Positions 44,924 through 57,358 of a stretch of DNA of 64,000 nucleotides are shown piece by piece. Under the pieces are notes generated by a model. It worked only from the letters and a program-made list of their open reading frames with translations, searched no databases and was not told where the DNA came from. The stretch comes from Deinandra increscens subsp. villosa (lineage: Eukaryota; Streptophyta; Magnoliopsida; Asterales; Asteraceae), in assembly GCA_039602395.1 (NCBI GenBank), contig JBCNJP010000006.1, positions 66,158,509 through 66,222,508 on the forward strand. The letters are read 5' to 3'. The position numbers were made by a program, and so were the translations under genes. Position 1 is the first letter of the stretch. Each line of letters starts with the position of its first letter.

Positions 44924-47900
44924 ATGACCTCTCACGTTCGAAACGATCGAAGAGATAACAGGCCTAGGATTCCTCCTCCTCCTCGTCAAGAATGGATCCC
45001 CAGAGTTTCACCAACAGATTCCAACCCCCCCTCATCAGATTCTCCAAACCCAGATGCTAATATTAATAATACAACAAGATTACATAATAATGTTGGGGTT
45101 CAGAGGAGGCATCATAATCATAATACACCTAGGGGATTTGGATTTGGATTTGGATTTGGGGCTGGGGTTGTTAATCAGAGTAGAGATCATAATAATAATA
45201 ATAGAAGAAAAGAGGCCCCCCCTAGGGTTTCAGTTTCAGTTTCATTACCTCAACTTGTTCAAGAAATCCAAGACAAACTCATGAAAGGGGCGATTGAGTG
45301 CATGATTTGTTACGATATGGTGAAGCGATCCGCCTCGATATGGTCTTGTTCGAGTTGCTTCTCGATTTTCCACTTGCATTGTATCAAGAAATGGGCTAGG
45401 GCCCCCACTTCGATCGATTTATCCGCCGAGAAGAATCAAGGGTTCAACTGGCGGTGCCCCGGGTGCCAGTCGGTTCAGCTCATGTCCTCGAAAGATATCC
45501 GGTATACCTGCTTTTGTGGAAAGCGGCATGACCCGCCTTCGGACCCGTATCTCACCCCACATTCGTGTGGAGAGCCCTGTGGAAGGCCACTCGAGAAGGA
45601 GATTCTCGGGTCTTCGAGTAGAGATGATCTTTGTCCTCATCGATGCGTCCTTCAATGCCACCCGGGACCCTGCCCGCCTTGTAAGGCTTTTGCTCCACCG
45701 AGAATATGTCCCTGCGGGAAGGAAGTCGTTAGCACGAGATGCTCGGATCAGAAATCGCTTCTTACGTGTGGGCAGACTTGCGGTAAGCCTCTCAAGTGTT
45801 TACGACATAATTGCGATAAGATATGCCACGTGGGTCCTTGCGATTCCTGCGATCTCCTCATCAACGCCTCGTGTTTCTGCAAGAAGAAAACAGAGGTGGT
45901 TGTTTGTGGTGAGATGACAGTTAAAGGGCAGGTGAATGTAGAACAAGATGGTATCTTTTCTTGCAGTTTGCCTTGTGGAAAGCCTCTTGCTTGTGGAAAC
46001 CATTTCTGTAAAGAAACTTGTCATCCTGGTGTTTGTGGGGACTGCGATTTGTTACCGGGGAGGGTTACATCATGCTATTGTGGTAAATCGGGTTTACAGG
46101 AGAACCGGATTAGCTGTATGGATCCGATACCAACTTGCTCGCAGATATGTGAGCGAACCCTTCCGTGTGGGTTACATGGGTGTAAAGAGACATGCCATCC
46201 CGGGCCTTGTGCGCCATGTCGGGTGATGGTTACTCAAAAATGCCGGTGCGGGTCGACCTCTCGCTCGGTGGAATGTTTCAACACCACCACGGGGACCGAC
46301 ACGTTCACTTGTGACAAACCGTGTGGACGGAAAAAGAGCTGCGGGAGACACCGTTGCAGCGACAAGTGCTGTCCGCTTTCAAACTCGAGCAACTCTGCCA
46401 CCCGGGGTTTGGACTTGGACCCGCATTTGTGTTCGAAACCTTGTGAGAAGAAGCTAAGATGCGGGCAGCATGACTGCGGGTTATTGTGTCACAGCGGCCA
46501 CTGCCCGCCCTGCCCCGAGAGGATTTTCACCGACCTGACCTGTGCGTGTGGAAGATCTTCGATTCCTCCACCGCTCCCTTGCGGTACACCGCCACCTTCT
46601 TGTCAGTACCCGTGCTCGGTTCCTCAACCGTGCGGCCATGTTTCGTCGCACAGCTGTCACTTCGGGGACTGTCCGCCCTGTTCGGTTCCGATACCAAAGG
46701 AATGCATCGGTGGACATGTCGTTCTCCGAAACATCCCCTGCGGTTCAAAGGATATCAGATGTAACAAACTTTGCGGAAAAACAAGGCAGTGTGGAATGCA
46801 CGCGTGTTTAAGGACCTGCCACCCGGCCCCGTGTGATTCTACCACCGCTAGTGGGTCCGGTTCTGTTAAGGCGTCATGTGGTCAGATATGCGGTGCACCA
46901 CGGAGAGACTGCAGGCACACATGCACCTCTCTTTGTCACCCGAACGGGATGTGTCCGGATGCGAGGTGTGAGTTCCCTGTCACGATAACTTGTGGTTGCG
47001 GTAGAATAACCGCAACCGTTCCTTGTGATGCCGGCGGAAACAATAGTGGTTACAGTGCGGATTCTGTTCTTGAAGCATCCGCGATTCAGAAACTGCCGGT
47101 GCCACTTCAGCCGGTTGAAGCAAACGGCAACGGCAAGAAGATCCCACTCGGACAGAGGAAGCTCGTGTGTGATGACGAATGTGTAAAAATGGAGCGTAAA
47201 AAGGTTCTTGCAGATGCTTTCGGTGTGAGTAGTTTAAATCTAGAGGCGCTCCATTTCGGCGAGAATCCTGCAGGTTCTGATCTGTTAGGGGACTTATTCC
47301 GTCGGGATTCAAAGTGGGTTTTGGCAGTGGAAGAGAGATGCAAGAGTTTGGTTGTCGGTGGTGGCGGTCGGGGCCGAGGGGGCGTCAAGGTGCACGTGTT
47401 CTCCCCAATGTTGAAAGAGAAGAGAGACGCGGTGAGGCTAATTGCCGAGAGATGGAAACTGTCTATAAGCGCAGCTGGTTGGGAGCCGAAACGGTTTATT
47501 GTCGTTCATGTTACACCGAAATCCAAACCACCAAGTCGGGTTATTGGTGCGAAAGGGTTGCACCCACACCCACCTAGTTTCGATCCTTTGGTGGACATGG
47601 ATCCGCGGCTAGTGGTGGCTTTGTTTGACCTGCCAAGTGATGCAGATGTGAGTGCTTTGGTGTTGAGGTTTGGTGGGGAGTGTGAGCTTGTGTGGCTAAA
47701 CGATAAAAACGCGCTGGCTGTGTTTAGTGATCCGGCTAGAGCTGCAACTGCCATGAGGCGGTTAGATCATGGGTCTGTTTATAATGGAGCCACTGCGGTA
47801 AATAGTGGTAGTACATCATCAGCATCATCATCTGGAGGAGGTAATGCTTGGGGGGGCGGTGGTTCCTCGGCACAAGCCGCTAACCCGTGGAAGAAAGCTG

Positions 47901-48076
47901 TTGTGCAGGTAAATGACGGTCCAATAACCGCCACCACCACGTCAGCAAATAGATGGAGCATCCTGGAGTCATCGGATAATGGTGTTTCTTTGGTTAGTCA
48001 GGAATCTAGTGCAAACAATGGTGATGTATCGAAACCGGAAGATGTTGTGGAGGACTGGGAAGAGGCGTGTGACTGA
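44924..48076 (+). CDS. NFXL1: NF-X1-type zinc finger protein NFXL1
   Basis: The coding region is one exon of 1050 codons. I use the ATG at 44924, because the open frame two codons upstream offers only GTG. After a Pro- and Asn-rich N-terminus comes a RING/PHD-like C4HC3 finger at about residues 126-178 (CMICYDMVKRSASIW...FHLHCIKKW...WRCPGC). A long array of NF-X1 zinc fingers follows, to about residue 700, each of the CGK.L.CG.H.C...CH.G.C..C type. The C-terminus (from about 740) has an R3H-like segment, a ribonucleoprotein-like fold and a Gly/Ser-rich acidic tail. Arabidopsis NFXL1 is a nuclear regulator of defence, salt and heat responses; the RING suggests E3 ligase activity (family knowledge). 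Length is close to the usual 1100-1200, and no disruption is visible. Confidence 0.93.
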   Translation: MTSHVRNDRRDNRPRIPPPPRQEWIPRVSPTDSNPPSSDSPNPDANINNTTRLHNNVGVQRRHHNHNTPRGFGFGFGFGAGVVNQSRDHNNNNRRKEAPPRVSVSVSLPQLVQEIQDKLMKGAIECMICYDMVKRSASIWSCSSCFSIFHLHCIKKWARAPTSIDLSAEKNQGFNWRCPGCQSVQLMSSKDIRYTCFCGKRHDPPSDPYLTPHSCGEPCGRPLEKEILGSSSRDDLCPHRCVLQCHPGPCPPCKAFAPPRICPCGKEVVSTRCSDQKSLLTCGQTCGKPLKCLRHNCDKICHVGPCDSCDLLINASCFCKKKTEVVVCGEMTVKGQVNVEQDGIFSCSLPCGKPLACGNHFCKETCHPGVCGDCDLLPGRVTSCYCGKSGLQENRISCMDPIPTCSQICERTLPCGLHGCKETCHPGPCAPCRVMVTQKCRCGSTSRSVECFNTTTGTDTFTCDKPCGRKKSCGRHRCSDKCCPLSNSSNSATRGLDLDPHLCSKPCEKKLRCGQHDCGLLCHSGHCPPCPERIFTDLTCACGRSSIPPPLPCGTPPPSCQYPCSVPQPCGHVSSHSCHFGDCPPCSVPIPKECIGGHVVLRNIPCGSKDIRCNKLCGKTRQCGMHACLRTCHPAPCDSTTASGSGSVKASCGQICGAPRRDCRHTCTSLCHPNGMCPDARCEFPVTITCGCGRITATVPCDAGGNNSGYSADSVLEASAIQKLPVPLQPVEANGNGKKIPLGQRKLVCDDECVKMERKKVLADAFGVSSLNLEALHFGENPAGSDLLGDLFRRDSKWVLAVEERCKSLVVGGGGRGRGGVKVHVFSPMLKEKRDAVRLIAERWKLSISAAGWEPKRFIVVHVTPKSKPPSRVIGAKGLHPHPPSFDPLVDMDPRLVVALFDLPSDADVSALVLRFGGECELVWLNDKNALAVFSDPARAATAMRRLDHGSVYNGATAVNSGSTSSASSSGGGNAWGGGGSSAQAANPWKKAVVQVNDGPITATTTSANRWSILESSDNGVSLVSQESSANNGDVSKPEDVVEDWEEACD

Positions 48077-48561
48077 GTTCATCGATATCGATCTTTTCGG
48101 CGGTCAGTCGGCCTGCGTTTTTTTTTTTAAATATATTTTTAGCTTCTAAACTAGGGATATGGTTGTGTATGGTGATTATGCTTAATGCTTTGGCAGATTA
48201 ATATTCATACTTGTGGTGTTTTTTTTTTCTTTGAGGTGGTGTTCTTTTGGTCGTGGGATGTGATAATTTGGAAACATCTTGTGTTTTGGCAATAGAGATG
48301 CTGTGATTTATGGGTTGCAGGTTTCATGTTGGTTGGTACCAGACCCTGCTTCTCCAGCTCTGGTTATTTTGAACTTATTATGAGCTTCATCTTCTGTTTA
48401 TTTATTTTTTCGATATTCTTAAACAAACATAAAAAAATGTTAAATTTTTATTTAATACGTCACTCTGAAAAAGTATATAAGATACGAAAACATAAAATAT
48501 AAAAACAATGAAGAGAAAAGTACTAATATTTTTTTAGTTTTCTTGATTATCCGTTGTAAAC
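48077..48561. other. NFXL1 3' UTR and spacer up to the gap
   Basis: T- and A-rich sequence follows the stop. No ORF is present. In particular, none of the missing 3' exons of the golgin gene to the right is visible here. Confidence 0.6.
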
Positions 48562-49061
48562 NNNNNNNNNNNNNNNNNNNNNNNNNNNNNNNNNNNNNNN
48601 NNNNNNNNNNNNNNNNNNNNNNNNNNNNNNNNNNNNNNNNNNNNNNNNNNNNNNNNNNNNNNNNNNNNNNNNNNNNNNNNNNNNNNNNNNNNNNNNNNNN
48701 NNNNNNNNNNNNNNNNNNNNNNNNNNNNNNNNNNNNNNNNNNNNNNNNNNNNNNNNNNNNNNNNNNNNNNNNNNNNNNNNNNNNNNNNNNNNNNNNNNNN
48801 NNNNNNNNNNNNNNNNNNNNNNNNNNNNNNNNNNNNNNNNNNNNNNNNNNNNNNNNNNNNNNNNNNNNNNNNNNNNNNNNNNNNNNNNNNNNNNNNNNNN
48901 NNNNNNNNNNNNNNNNNNNNNNNNNNNNNNNNNNNNNNNNNNNNNNNNNNNNNNNNNNNNNNNNNNNNNNNNNNNNNNNNNNNNNNNNNNNNNNNNNNNN
49001 NNNNNNNNNNNNNNNNNNNNNNNNNNNNNNNNNNNNNNNNNNNNNNNNNNNNNNNNNNNNN
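48562..49061. other. assembly gap (500 N)
   Basis: Exactly 500 N, a nominal-size scaffold gap. The golgin gene runs into it from the right. Confidence 0.99.
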
Positions 49062-49206
49062 ACAAGATTAGAACAGGCAAACAGGCTAAAAGATCAATCA
49101 ATTAGTTATCTATACATGATTACATAGGCACAACATGCATAAGAGTATAGTTGTTTAGACTATATAAAAGAAAACTCCACTGACAAAGAAGCTTAAAAAT
49201 GTGTAC

Positions 49207-52200
49207 CTTCATGACTAGCTTCCTTTAACTCAATCTGTCTATGAAGCTCTGCTACCCGCTTAACCTAATTAAGTACATTAAGGTAAAAAGATGAAAATCT
49301 TATTAATTAAGAATAACAGTCAATGAGTCAGTGGATCATGTTAAGTTGAGTAGCATCTTACAAAAGCACAGAAAGAAGAAATTAAACAAGAGAGAGATAA
49401 CAAATGATGGTGATGATAGGGATGGTATGAACACATTCTAAAAGGTCAATATTTCAAGATTATAGCTGAAACGACATTTAATTAATATTTAGTAGATGAT
49501 ATAGATCCTAAACTTCAGGCACTAACTAGGGCAATAGATTTTTATTTGAATATTTCCTTATGTGTACACTGCTATATACAGGGATTCCCAATCATACTAA
49601 ATCATAAATTTCAAGCCCTATGTTTGGTATGAATAGTGACCACTCACATGGATGGCTGGCTGTGATGATTTGCCTCCCACATGATGAAATTCACACATGT
49701 TGCCTCCAGATCAGGAAACTCATCACATTAGATCAGAAAACCGTGTACATGCTGTCATGTGCTGTTGATCCCAAAAGACAACCTACTTCCAAAACATTAA
49801 CACATTTCTGGTGTTCATAACTGTGATTATACAGCCACCTTCTGTCTTATCAATGTCCACTAAATGTATGGGTTCTAGACAACATCACTAGTTACATGGT
49901 CTTGTATTGGTTCCTAATACTTGTGATGCACTTAAGATTCAAACCTGCTGTAGGGAAGACTAGTGTCTGATGATTGGTGACATCACTTATCATGTTCCTA
50001 CTCCTAGTAGTGGAATCACTAGTTTCTGGCTAGTCCTTATATTGCTGATTGTTGTTCTTTAAGAAGATTCACGAATTATTTTCCGAGTCATAATTCCTTA
50101 ATAGAGTGTACTAGAGTTGGCTCTTTATTATAGTTGTCCTTTGTGATCCTTGAGGTCATGGGGTCTAGTTGTGAGAAACACCATCTTGCACAAGGGCACT
50201 TGTAAATGGCCAATACAAATTACTTGCCTATACAAACCTTGTTTCCAAGCCTAAACCTATAACCCTATACTATTGCATCCTATTCCAAAAGGCACTTAAG
50301 CATCGCCAATCTAATCCTATACTATTGCATCCTATTCCAGCAGGCATCTAATCATCTCCAATCTCAACACAGCAGCAATGCATGAGTATATGGATGCCTT
50401 TGAAGAAAAAAAGGCACTTGTCTTCCTTAATTCCTCCCATGAAGTATGGGTGTTGAGGTGTTCACAGTAAAACTTCAACCAAATGAGTCCTTGGATCGAC
50501 TAAAAGCCATTCGTCTTGTAGCAAAGCGTACCAATATGCCTTTGGATACACTGTGGCCAAAATCACCTCCAACCACATTTGTATTGCATGAGTTGTCATA
50601 GGCTGTTATGTGTTCGATATGAATCAAGAATGTCTTTCTCAATATATTTCTTGAGGAAGTCTTATATGGATCAGCCACCTAGTTTTCTTATTATGCAGGG
50701 GGCTACTATGGTTTATTGTGTGGGCAGTATGGCCTCAACTGTTCAAAATTCCCACAATTTTGTAATGTATTTGCTACATTGCTACTAAAAAATGAGAGTA
50801 ATTCTGACAGGTCATTGAGAACTGTTTATACGAATTCGTAGGTATTAGTGTATTACCTTTCCTGTAATAGATGATCCCTATCAACGATAACTAATTTTTT
50901 TCTACTTTTCTCCTCTTACTGAATTTAATTCGCTACTTTATAACAATATCACAACTAGAAAAAAATACAGCAAACATCAGGTGATATATATATTCATGTA
51001 GATTAACCTTGCCAATCAGAAAGGAAATATAAGAAAGAAAAAAGAAAAAACGAACACCGCTCCTCTGTTATATATCTTTGTTTGAGCTGGAAACGGGAGG
51101 GATAAAAATTGCATACCTCTACTTCTAGACTCCATTGTGCAGCAGCAAGTGACTTTGCAAGATCAGCATTTGTAATCTGAAAAATGACAGACAATTTCAA
51201 AAACCTTCTGGTTCTAAGTATTTACAATCTGGCAAATGCTAAATTACTACAAAAAGAATTTAAAAATCACCGACTCTCTTACAAAATATGTAAGAAAATA
51301 GTAAATTTGTTTATGCTGATGTTTATCTATACTAAAATACCTCAAGTTTAGCCAACTTCATTAGTACTTCCATTCGTGTATTATTATGTTTTTGCTTCTC
51401 TAAATCAACAGCTTCCATAGTCTCCATCATTGTCATTTGCAGTTGTGAAGCCTGGAGCAAAGCAAAGATGAAAAATATTCAGTAACCAACCGATAAAACC
51501 CCTCAATTACAAAATCAACCCTCACAAAAAATGTTACCAATCAAGACCCTAATTTTTTTTAACATGACAACATGGGAGCTCATAATCTATATTGTATGCT
51601 TTTTTTAGTTTGATGAGCACAGTGAACACATTAAGGAATTATTGCAGTAATATTATAACATCTATTAATTCACAGTAAACAAATGATGAGATGTAATAAT
51701 AAATTGGCATTCAATGGCGACCGTAAAGGATTTTCTGGTACAACTATGGACATGTATCCTGAGAACATATATGCTGGAAAATAATAAGGCATGTGAGTGA
51801 TGGTACATAACTCACTGTGGTATCTTTTTAATGGATATGATGACATTGTTCAACCGTAAATGGTGGGGGACTAAAGGGTCAAAATCTTGATCAAATGATG
51901 CATCAACCAAAGCAAACTGATCTCATGATTGCAATCTCACTTCACATAATGCGTTTTATTCAACTACAACCACATATTTCAGCACCCAAGGGTTGGCAGA
52001 CTGAACCAAAGTGAAGTTGGATTCATCTCACCCTATGTAGTCAAAACTTAGGAGCTCGGGGGCAGACATACTCTAGGTGCACAAAGACACACAGACAGCA
52101 GTCTAAACTTATTCTTTTTCTTCTAGGCGGTCAACAATCTCTACATGTCTACTTCTTTCTTCTAAGCAGGTGAGACTTGAAGATGCCTTAAAAAGTATCT

Positions 52201-53707
52201 TGTTATTCTTTTTTGGACTTATTTTTACTTTTTGGGCTACCTTTTCTCTTGGTTGGGCTTTGAAGTGTTTATTCTATGTGCAATTGTTGTATGAACGTTA
52301 TTACTTTTATAATTTTGATTTGTTGGCTTTGGAGTGTGTATAGTATTAGCTAGTGTTATGTTGCATGAAATGTTATGCACCCGAGCCCTTTTCCTTGTGA
52401 TTTTGACTACCTAGATGTCACAATTGTTTGCTAACGATACCAACACATGTATAAACATTGATGCACAAAATATGGAATCAGAAATCTAGGACAGTAAAGG
52501 GGTTTTTAAACTAAAAATTTATTAGCTTGGAGCAATAAATGTGAAGCAAGCAAGACATAATTCATGAATAACCAAAGAAGTAGAAATATATATTTCAAAA
52601 TAGAGCAAGACATTACCTCATGTGCTTGTTGTTTAGCCCTTTCATCAATTATTTTCTCTAAGCTTTGTTTCTCCCCCTCCAATCTTGCAACGAGATTTTC
52701 ACGATCTTTAATGGCTTCAATGGCTTTAGCAGCAGCTTTCTCAGCAAGAAGTCGCTCCCTCCTCTTCCTCCTCTCCTCCCTTTCACGTTCGCTCTCAGAA
52801 TCTGACGTTGAATCTGAATCTGAATCTGTATCAATATTCAACTCACCACCACTTCCTGACAGAGATTCTGTCTTCTTGGATGAAGAAGCTGTTACGACTC
52901 CACTGCTATTTACATTCAGATTCAAATCAGAATCAAAAGCTGATTGCGTTTCAGGACCGTTTCCATCATCCACATATAAATCGCTCAACTTGTTCATAGG
53001 AGCAACTAACTCTGTGTTTGTTCCATCATTTGCATCCTTATTTGCATCCTTCCCTACCGAGTTTTCAGCAACACCTTCCACTCCAACAGCTGCTTGTGCT
53101 GAATCAAAACCGCGATTTCCATCGAAACTTTCTGCATTCACTTTATCCGCCAACACAACATCCGATCTCCTGGCACTCTTATTCACAACAGCCTGGCTCC
53201 GTTTCCGGTCCAAACCTAACAAATTCGAACCGGATCGCACCGGTCTCTTTCCATCTTTCAATAAACCAGAAACCCTAGGCAATCCTCCATTTACAGCCTT
53301 ACTAGGTGCGCTAAGCAGTTCCGTCCAATCACCATCGGTTAAACTAGAGTTAGGGTTTACATTTACCTCAGCTTCAGGTTTCGGAATAACATCATTGCCA
53401 TTGCGTGATTTAGCAGCGAAATCAGTCGTGTGTGGCGATTGTTTCTTCTTCTTCTTCAGCTGGTCTTTCAAAGGGGGCAGAATGTCTCCAGGTTTGTTAG
53501 GTATAGCGGCATGACTCAAATCGTCACCAGATCGCGATGCCTCGTTTTTTCGAAGCGATTCCGCCGCTTGCTGGTCTATCTGAAAATTGAAAATTGGATC
53601 GATCAGAAACAATATGAAGAAATTTAGAAAGGTTAATGATTGTAGATGCTTGCCTGCTGAAGAAGAGTCTCGGCAACTTTCAGTTTGGAGGAGATCCAAC
53701 CGGACAT
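49207..53707 (-). CDS. GC2: golgin candidate 2-like (golgin-84 type), 5' five exons, 3' end missing
   Basis: Exons: 53654-53707, 52617-53579, 51341-51451, 51117-51176 and 49207-49264. They join in frame to 415 codons. The start MSGWISSKLKVAETLLQQ followed by IDQQAAESLRKNE matches the N-terminus of plant golgin candidate 2. A long polar region ends in a Ser/Asp/Glu-rich block. A basic coiled coil begins at ERRKRRERLLAEKAAAKA and continues through METMEAVDLEKQKHNNTRME, ADLAKSLAAAQWSLEVE and VAELHRQIELKEASHE. Such golgins tether vesicles at the Golgi through a coiled coil and a C-terminal membrane anchor. The last 250 or so residues, with that anchor, should lie in or beyond the 500-N gap. Intron 1 has a GC donor (CAG|GCAAGC). 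Intron 4 carries a Copia remnant. Confidence 0.88.
50400..50730 (+). pseudogene. Copia reverse transcriptase remnant in golgin intron 4
   Basis: Read on the plus strand, VFTVKLQPNESLDRLKAIRL followed by VAKRTN, and further on NVFLNIFLRKSYMDQPPSF, match the Copia RT entry motifs (VFTVKLNPDGSLDRLKARLVAKG, NAFLHGDLEEEVYMDQPPGF). Stops and frame changes interrupt the rest. No LTRs were found around it. The remaining intron (49265-50399, 50731-51116) is AT-rich without features. Confidence 0.65.
51452..52616. other. golgin intron 2, no recognised feature
   Basis: AT-rich intron sequence between the exons at 52617-53579 and 51341-51451. Short open frames show no homology that I recognise. Confidence 0.6.
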
Positions 53708-54229
53708 TTTTGTTGTTGAATCTTCGATCAAGAAGCTAATCAAGGAGAATTTTGATGAATGAATATGGAGGTAGGTGCGTAAAAGAGTTTGATCAAGGAT
53801 TTAAGTGAGGTATGAAAGAAAAATTAATTCTTAATCTGAAATTAAACCTGAATTATCTGAAATTTCAAATCCGAATTTTAGATATCCGATTTTTTATATT
53901 AGGATACGGATATGTGGTGTGATGTTTTATATTTGGTTTTCGTAGGCGTCATGTATCGGATTTACCCATTAAAATTTATATTAACAATACCATGGTCATT
54001 ACATAGTGGAATGTTTATAAAACCGTAACAATTATAATGCCAGTCTTGTTGCCGACTCTGAACCCTCTAAGTTGCGTCCTTGGCAATCTGATAGTGCTCC
54101 CGCACGCAAGTTAAAAGACTTGACGTTTCACTTTCAGATGAGCGTTAGAACACTGGAGTACCACACGACCACAATTCCCTTAAAGACAAACTATGTATGA
54201 AACTCTTGAAGAGCTAATCAATGTTGCCC
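53708..54229. other. golgin 5' flank and spacer
   Basis: 53708-53800 is probably golgin 5' UTR. The remainder is AT-rich, turning more balanced after 54040, where the Ty3-like remnant may begin. No gene is supported. Confidence 0.5.
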
Positions 54230-54700
54230 GGTGCGGAAATTAGAGTTAAAAAACAAGTGGAAAGAGGGAAGAAAATAGGGGTGGAAAGTTGTTCCATCCC
54301 GGTTAAGAAGCAAAAGATGATTGAGTCACTTAAGAAAGTGGAGAACAAGGGGAGTGGGTCCCCTTAATGTAAACACTATGGACGAATGCACAAAGGGGAG
54401 TGTTGTCTAAAAAGCAAGACCAACTAAATTATGAGAAGAAGGGTCATGAGATAGCAAACTGCCCAAGTCCTACAAGCATGTGTTATAACTATGAAAAACC
54501 AGGCCATAAGAAGGGTGAATGCCGAAACCTGAATCAAGAGGCGGGTAAGAATGAAGGAGGAATGGAAGCTCCTAAACCGAAAGGAAGGACATTCCAACTT
54601 ATTACGTATGAAGCAAAAGTGGAGCAAAGAGTTGTAACATGTATTTTCTTTGTTATTCAATTCCTGCACATCCATCCTATATGATCGATAAGTTGATTGT
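54230..54700 (+). pseudogene. Ty3/gypsy gag (CCHC zinc knuckle) remnant
   Basis: A Lys-rich region is followed by degenerate zinc knuckles: GHEIANCPSPTSMC, then YNYEKPGHKKGEC, where the usual pattern is CYNCGKxGHxxxxC. The second Cys of the second knuckle is Tyr, and a stop lies just upstream (about 54366). The order and spacing match the C-terminal gag of a Ty3/gypsy element. No pol, LTR or PBS is nearby, so it is an old fragment. Confidence 0.65.
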
Positions 54701-55210
54701 GCCATTAGAAGTTGAAATTACAGATAGTAAGAGTTTCCTAGTATTTGATGTTTATCGAAATTGTAAAATTACCATCGGTGCCTTCATAATCGTTTTATAG
54801 TTTCAGTTTCACATCGTTGCCTTTATAATCATTCTGTATGGTTTATGTGACAACCTTATTAGTTTTTATTTTTAATTTTTTATATAGTTTTTTAATTCTT
54901 TTGAAATCATTTATTGGTTGTAGTTTCACACCGTTTGCTTTGGGTATCTAACTTTTTTGTAATGTTAAATTTAATTCGGCTTTTAATTTTAACATTATTG
55001 TACTGTCTTTTTTATATTTTCATTATATTTATAATACATTTTAACAATACAATTGTTTTATTGTTTTATGTATCTATATTATCAATTCAACCCAAGAATA
55101 CTAAATTTTAGTTAAAACCTAATATAAAGCAAATAAACAAACATATCTAATATTATCCAAGTAGACCCATAATATAGTCGTGTTATATTCCAAACAAAGA
55201 TTTTTCTGAC
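54701..55210. other. T-rich spacer
   Basis: Strongly T-rich. No gene or repeat boundary is recognised. Confidence 0.5.
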
Positions 55211-57358
55211 GTTCTTCTAGGTGTAAAGATCACCCGCTCCAAAAACCCATTACAACAATATAGATTTTAAATCGAATAAATGGAATTCATTCTCTCCCCA
55301 AATCACGCTCTCTCCCGGAATCACGTTATTGTCTCGATTCTCATTTCACCGGCATAACCACCTGGTATTATCCGATTCCGACTGCTTCTTTAACCTGTAA
55401 ACTAAGTTTTGATCCCTAATTTATCATTTTTTCATCTCAATTCGCACTTTTAGATGCTCTCCTTGCTCTCCTGATCAGTTTACACTCGTAAATTTCTCTA
55501 ATTAGCTGCATGTTTCTGTGCGACTGTTTGTGATTTTATCCGAGTCGATACACAAACTCACAAAGTAGTGGAAACGGATCTTCTAGACTGTTTCTGATGA
55601 GTTGAATCGATATGTGATGTATAGTTGAATCTAGTTTGTATGCTCTCGTTGATTGCTCCAGATTGGGGAAATTTGGTTTTTAGGTTAATCCTGGTGGCAT
55701 TGTGTTTCACATATAATGATAACATTTTTTAACTGCTACTACTGATTGCTGAAATTGAGTTTACTTGCTGACTAAGTAACTTTTGTTCCATCAGTAAATT
55801 GACTGGTAAGGGTTTCTAAAATTATACTTTGAAATATATTGTGTTAACAGTTAACTTATGCCTCCCTGTTTCATGCATTATAATGTGTGTTTCTAGTACA
55901 TATTAATCCCTTTTTTTTGTTAGTGATGGTATTTGTTACAAACTAGGAGATAATCATTATGATCCTTTTAGAGTAATTGCGTCAATGTTCAATGAAACTA
56001 GTTATTTAGAATGCTATTTGTGTTGTTGACATAGTATACTATACTTCTAAACTTATGTGTGTGGATCAGGTGATCATAATTGTGTTTCATGTATTCAAAA
56101 GAATTATGTGCGGTTAAACGTGTTATTCCTCATTGTGGTGAAAATGCAAGAACATGACTCCCTTGACATTTCTTAGAAAGACTTGCAATTTGTCCATGCC
56201 ATTTTACTTTGAGATAAAAAAACACTTGGTTTTATATTATTTGTCACGTATTATTGTCTAATTAGAAATATATGACTATTAAACTGTGAAAAGTACCATA
56301 GTCCTTCTAGGAAGCTAGCCATGAAGCGTTACCTCCACATAACTAGTTAGTAGTAGGTTTATTTGTTAAGTGCAGGCACCCCATGTCGTCTCCCTTGAAA
56401 CACAAACCAAAAGTGTGCGAGTCAATGGGTGAGTGATAAAGAAGATGATTATTTACAAGTTGCTCAAAAGAAAATGTAAAAACAATATTTATATTGCACT
56501 TACTTCAGTTTATTTGTTTCATTGTTTTTACAACTTTGCATAGAATATTAGTTAAAAGAGGAGCCGCACCGCGCATGAATATATATATTTTTGAATAAAT
56601 AATTTTTTGGACAGAGGGCATTACCCACCTAAAATACAACCAAAGTTGAGTCAAGACATGATCAACCACCCCAAAGTAAGACCAGAAAACATACTAATAC
56701 CAAACATCGGTTGTACCTTCCATACAGTATCCCAATGGTATACATAAAACACATAAACTTGCTTAACCAAAAATTGCTCATTAAGGCTACATAAATTAGA
56801 GATAACACTTCATCAAGGCAACACAAACTAGAGATTAACACCTCATCATGGCAAGTGTCAGATTTCGTCAGGTTTCCAAACTCTGAAGCTCTAGCGGTCT
56901 CTATTATTGCCTTCAATTTAGGCCGAGCAGTTTTGACCGACTGGCTTCCTTTATTATGTATTCTAGCATTTCGTTCTTTCCAAACATCGTACGTTGATGC
57001 AACTAGGGTAAGACAACCAATTATACTCCAAACTCCAGTACCCTTTGCCCTTATTTGCATGTGATTCATATGTCATTCCATATTGGCGAGACATCATCCA
57101 TGGAAGCCGTACTTCTCATTTTAGACCACATATTCGGGAAATGTACATTCAAAGAACAAAGTTCATGAAGATATGTTTTAGTTTGAATACAAGTGTTAAT
57201 ATCAATTTTTGTTTATTGCTAAAAATGCATGTGTTTGTGTGTTCTTAAGCGTTTCTAAGGTGTTTTAATTTTCCAAGAGTTGTGCCTTTGGTAGGTTGTT
57301 GGGCACTTGAATGTGATTCAGTTTTAAGTTGGAATTCTAGCAAAAGAGGTGTTGGAAG
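55211..57358 (+). other. 5' UTR exon and long leader intron of the DUF639 gene
   Basis: A C/T-rich, exon-like leader lies around 55220-55400. T-rich intron-like sequence then extends to the ATG at 57359, with an acceptor-like TTCTAG at about 57335-57340. Exact splice sites of the leader are not certain. An old LINE piece lies inside (56662-57069). Confidence 0.45.
56662..57069 (-). pseudogene. LINE ORF2 C-terminal (zf-RVT tail) remnant
   Basis: On the minus strand the frame reads TYDVWKERNARIHNKGSQSV and then KTARPKLKAIIETARASEF. This is the conserved tail that follows the zinc-binding region of plant LINE reverse transcriptases (YxIWxERNxRxF). The frame runs on without homology. It is a 5'-truncated fragment in the leader intron of the DUF639 gene, antisense to it. 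Confidence 0.65.

Noticed and set aside
52564..53514. Long plus-strand open frame of 316 codons
   Set aside because: It is the antisense shadow of golgin exon 2, which has clear homology on the minus strand.
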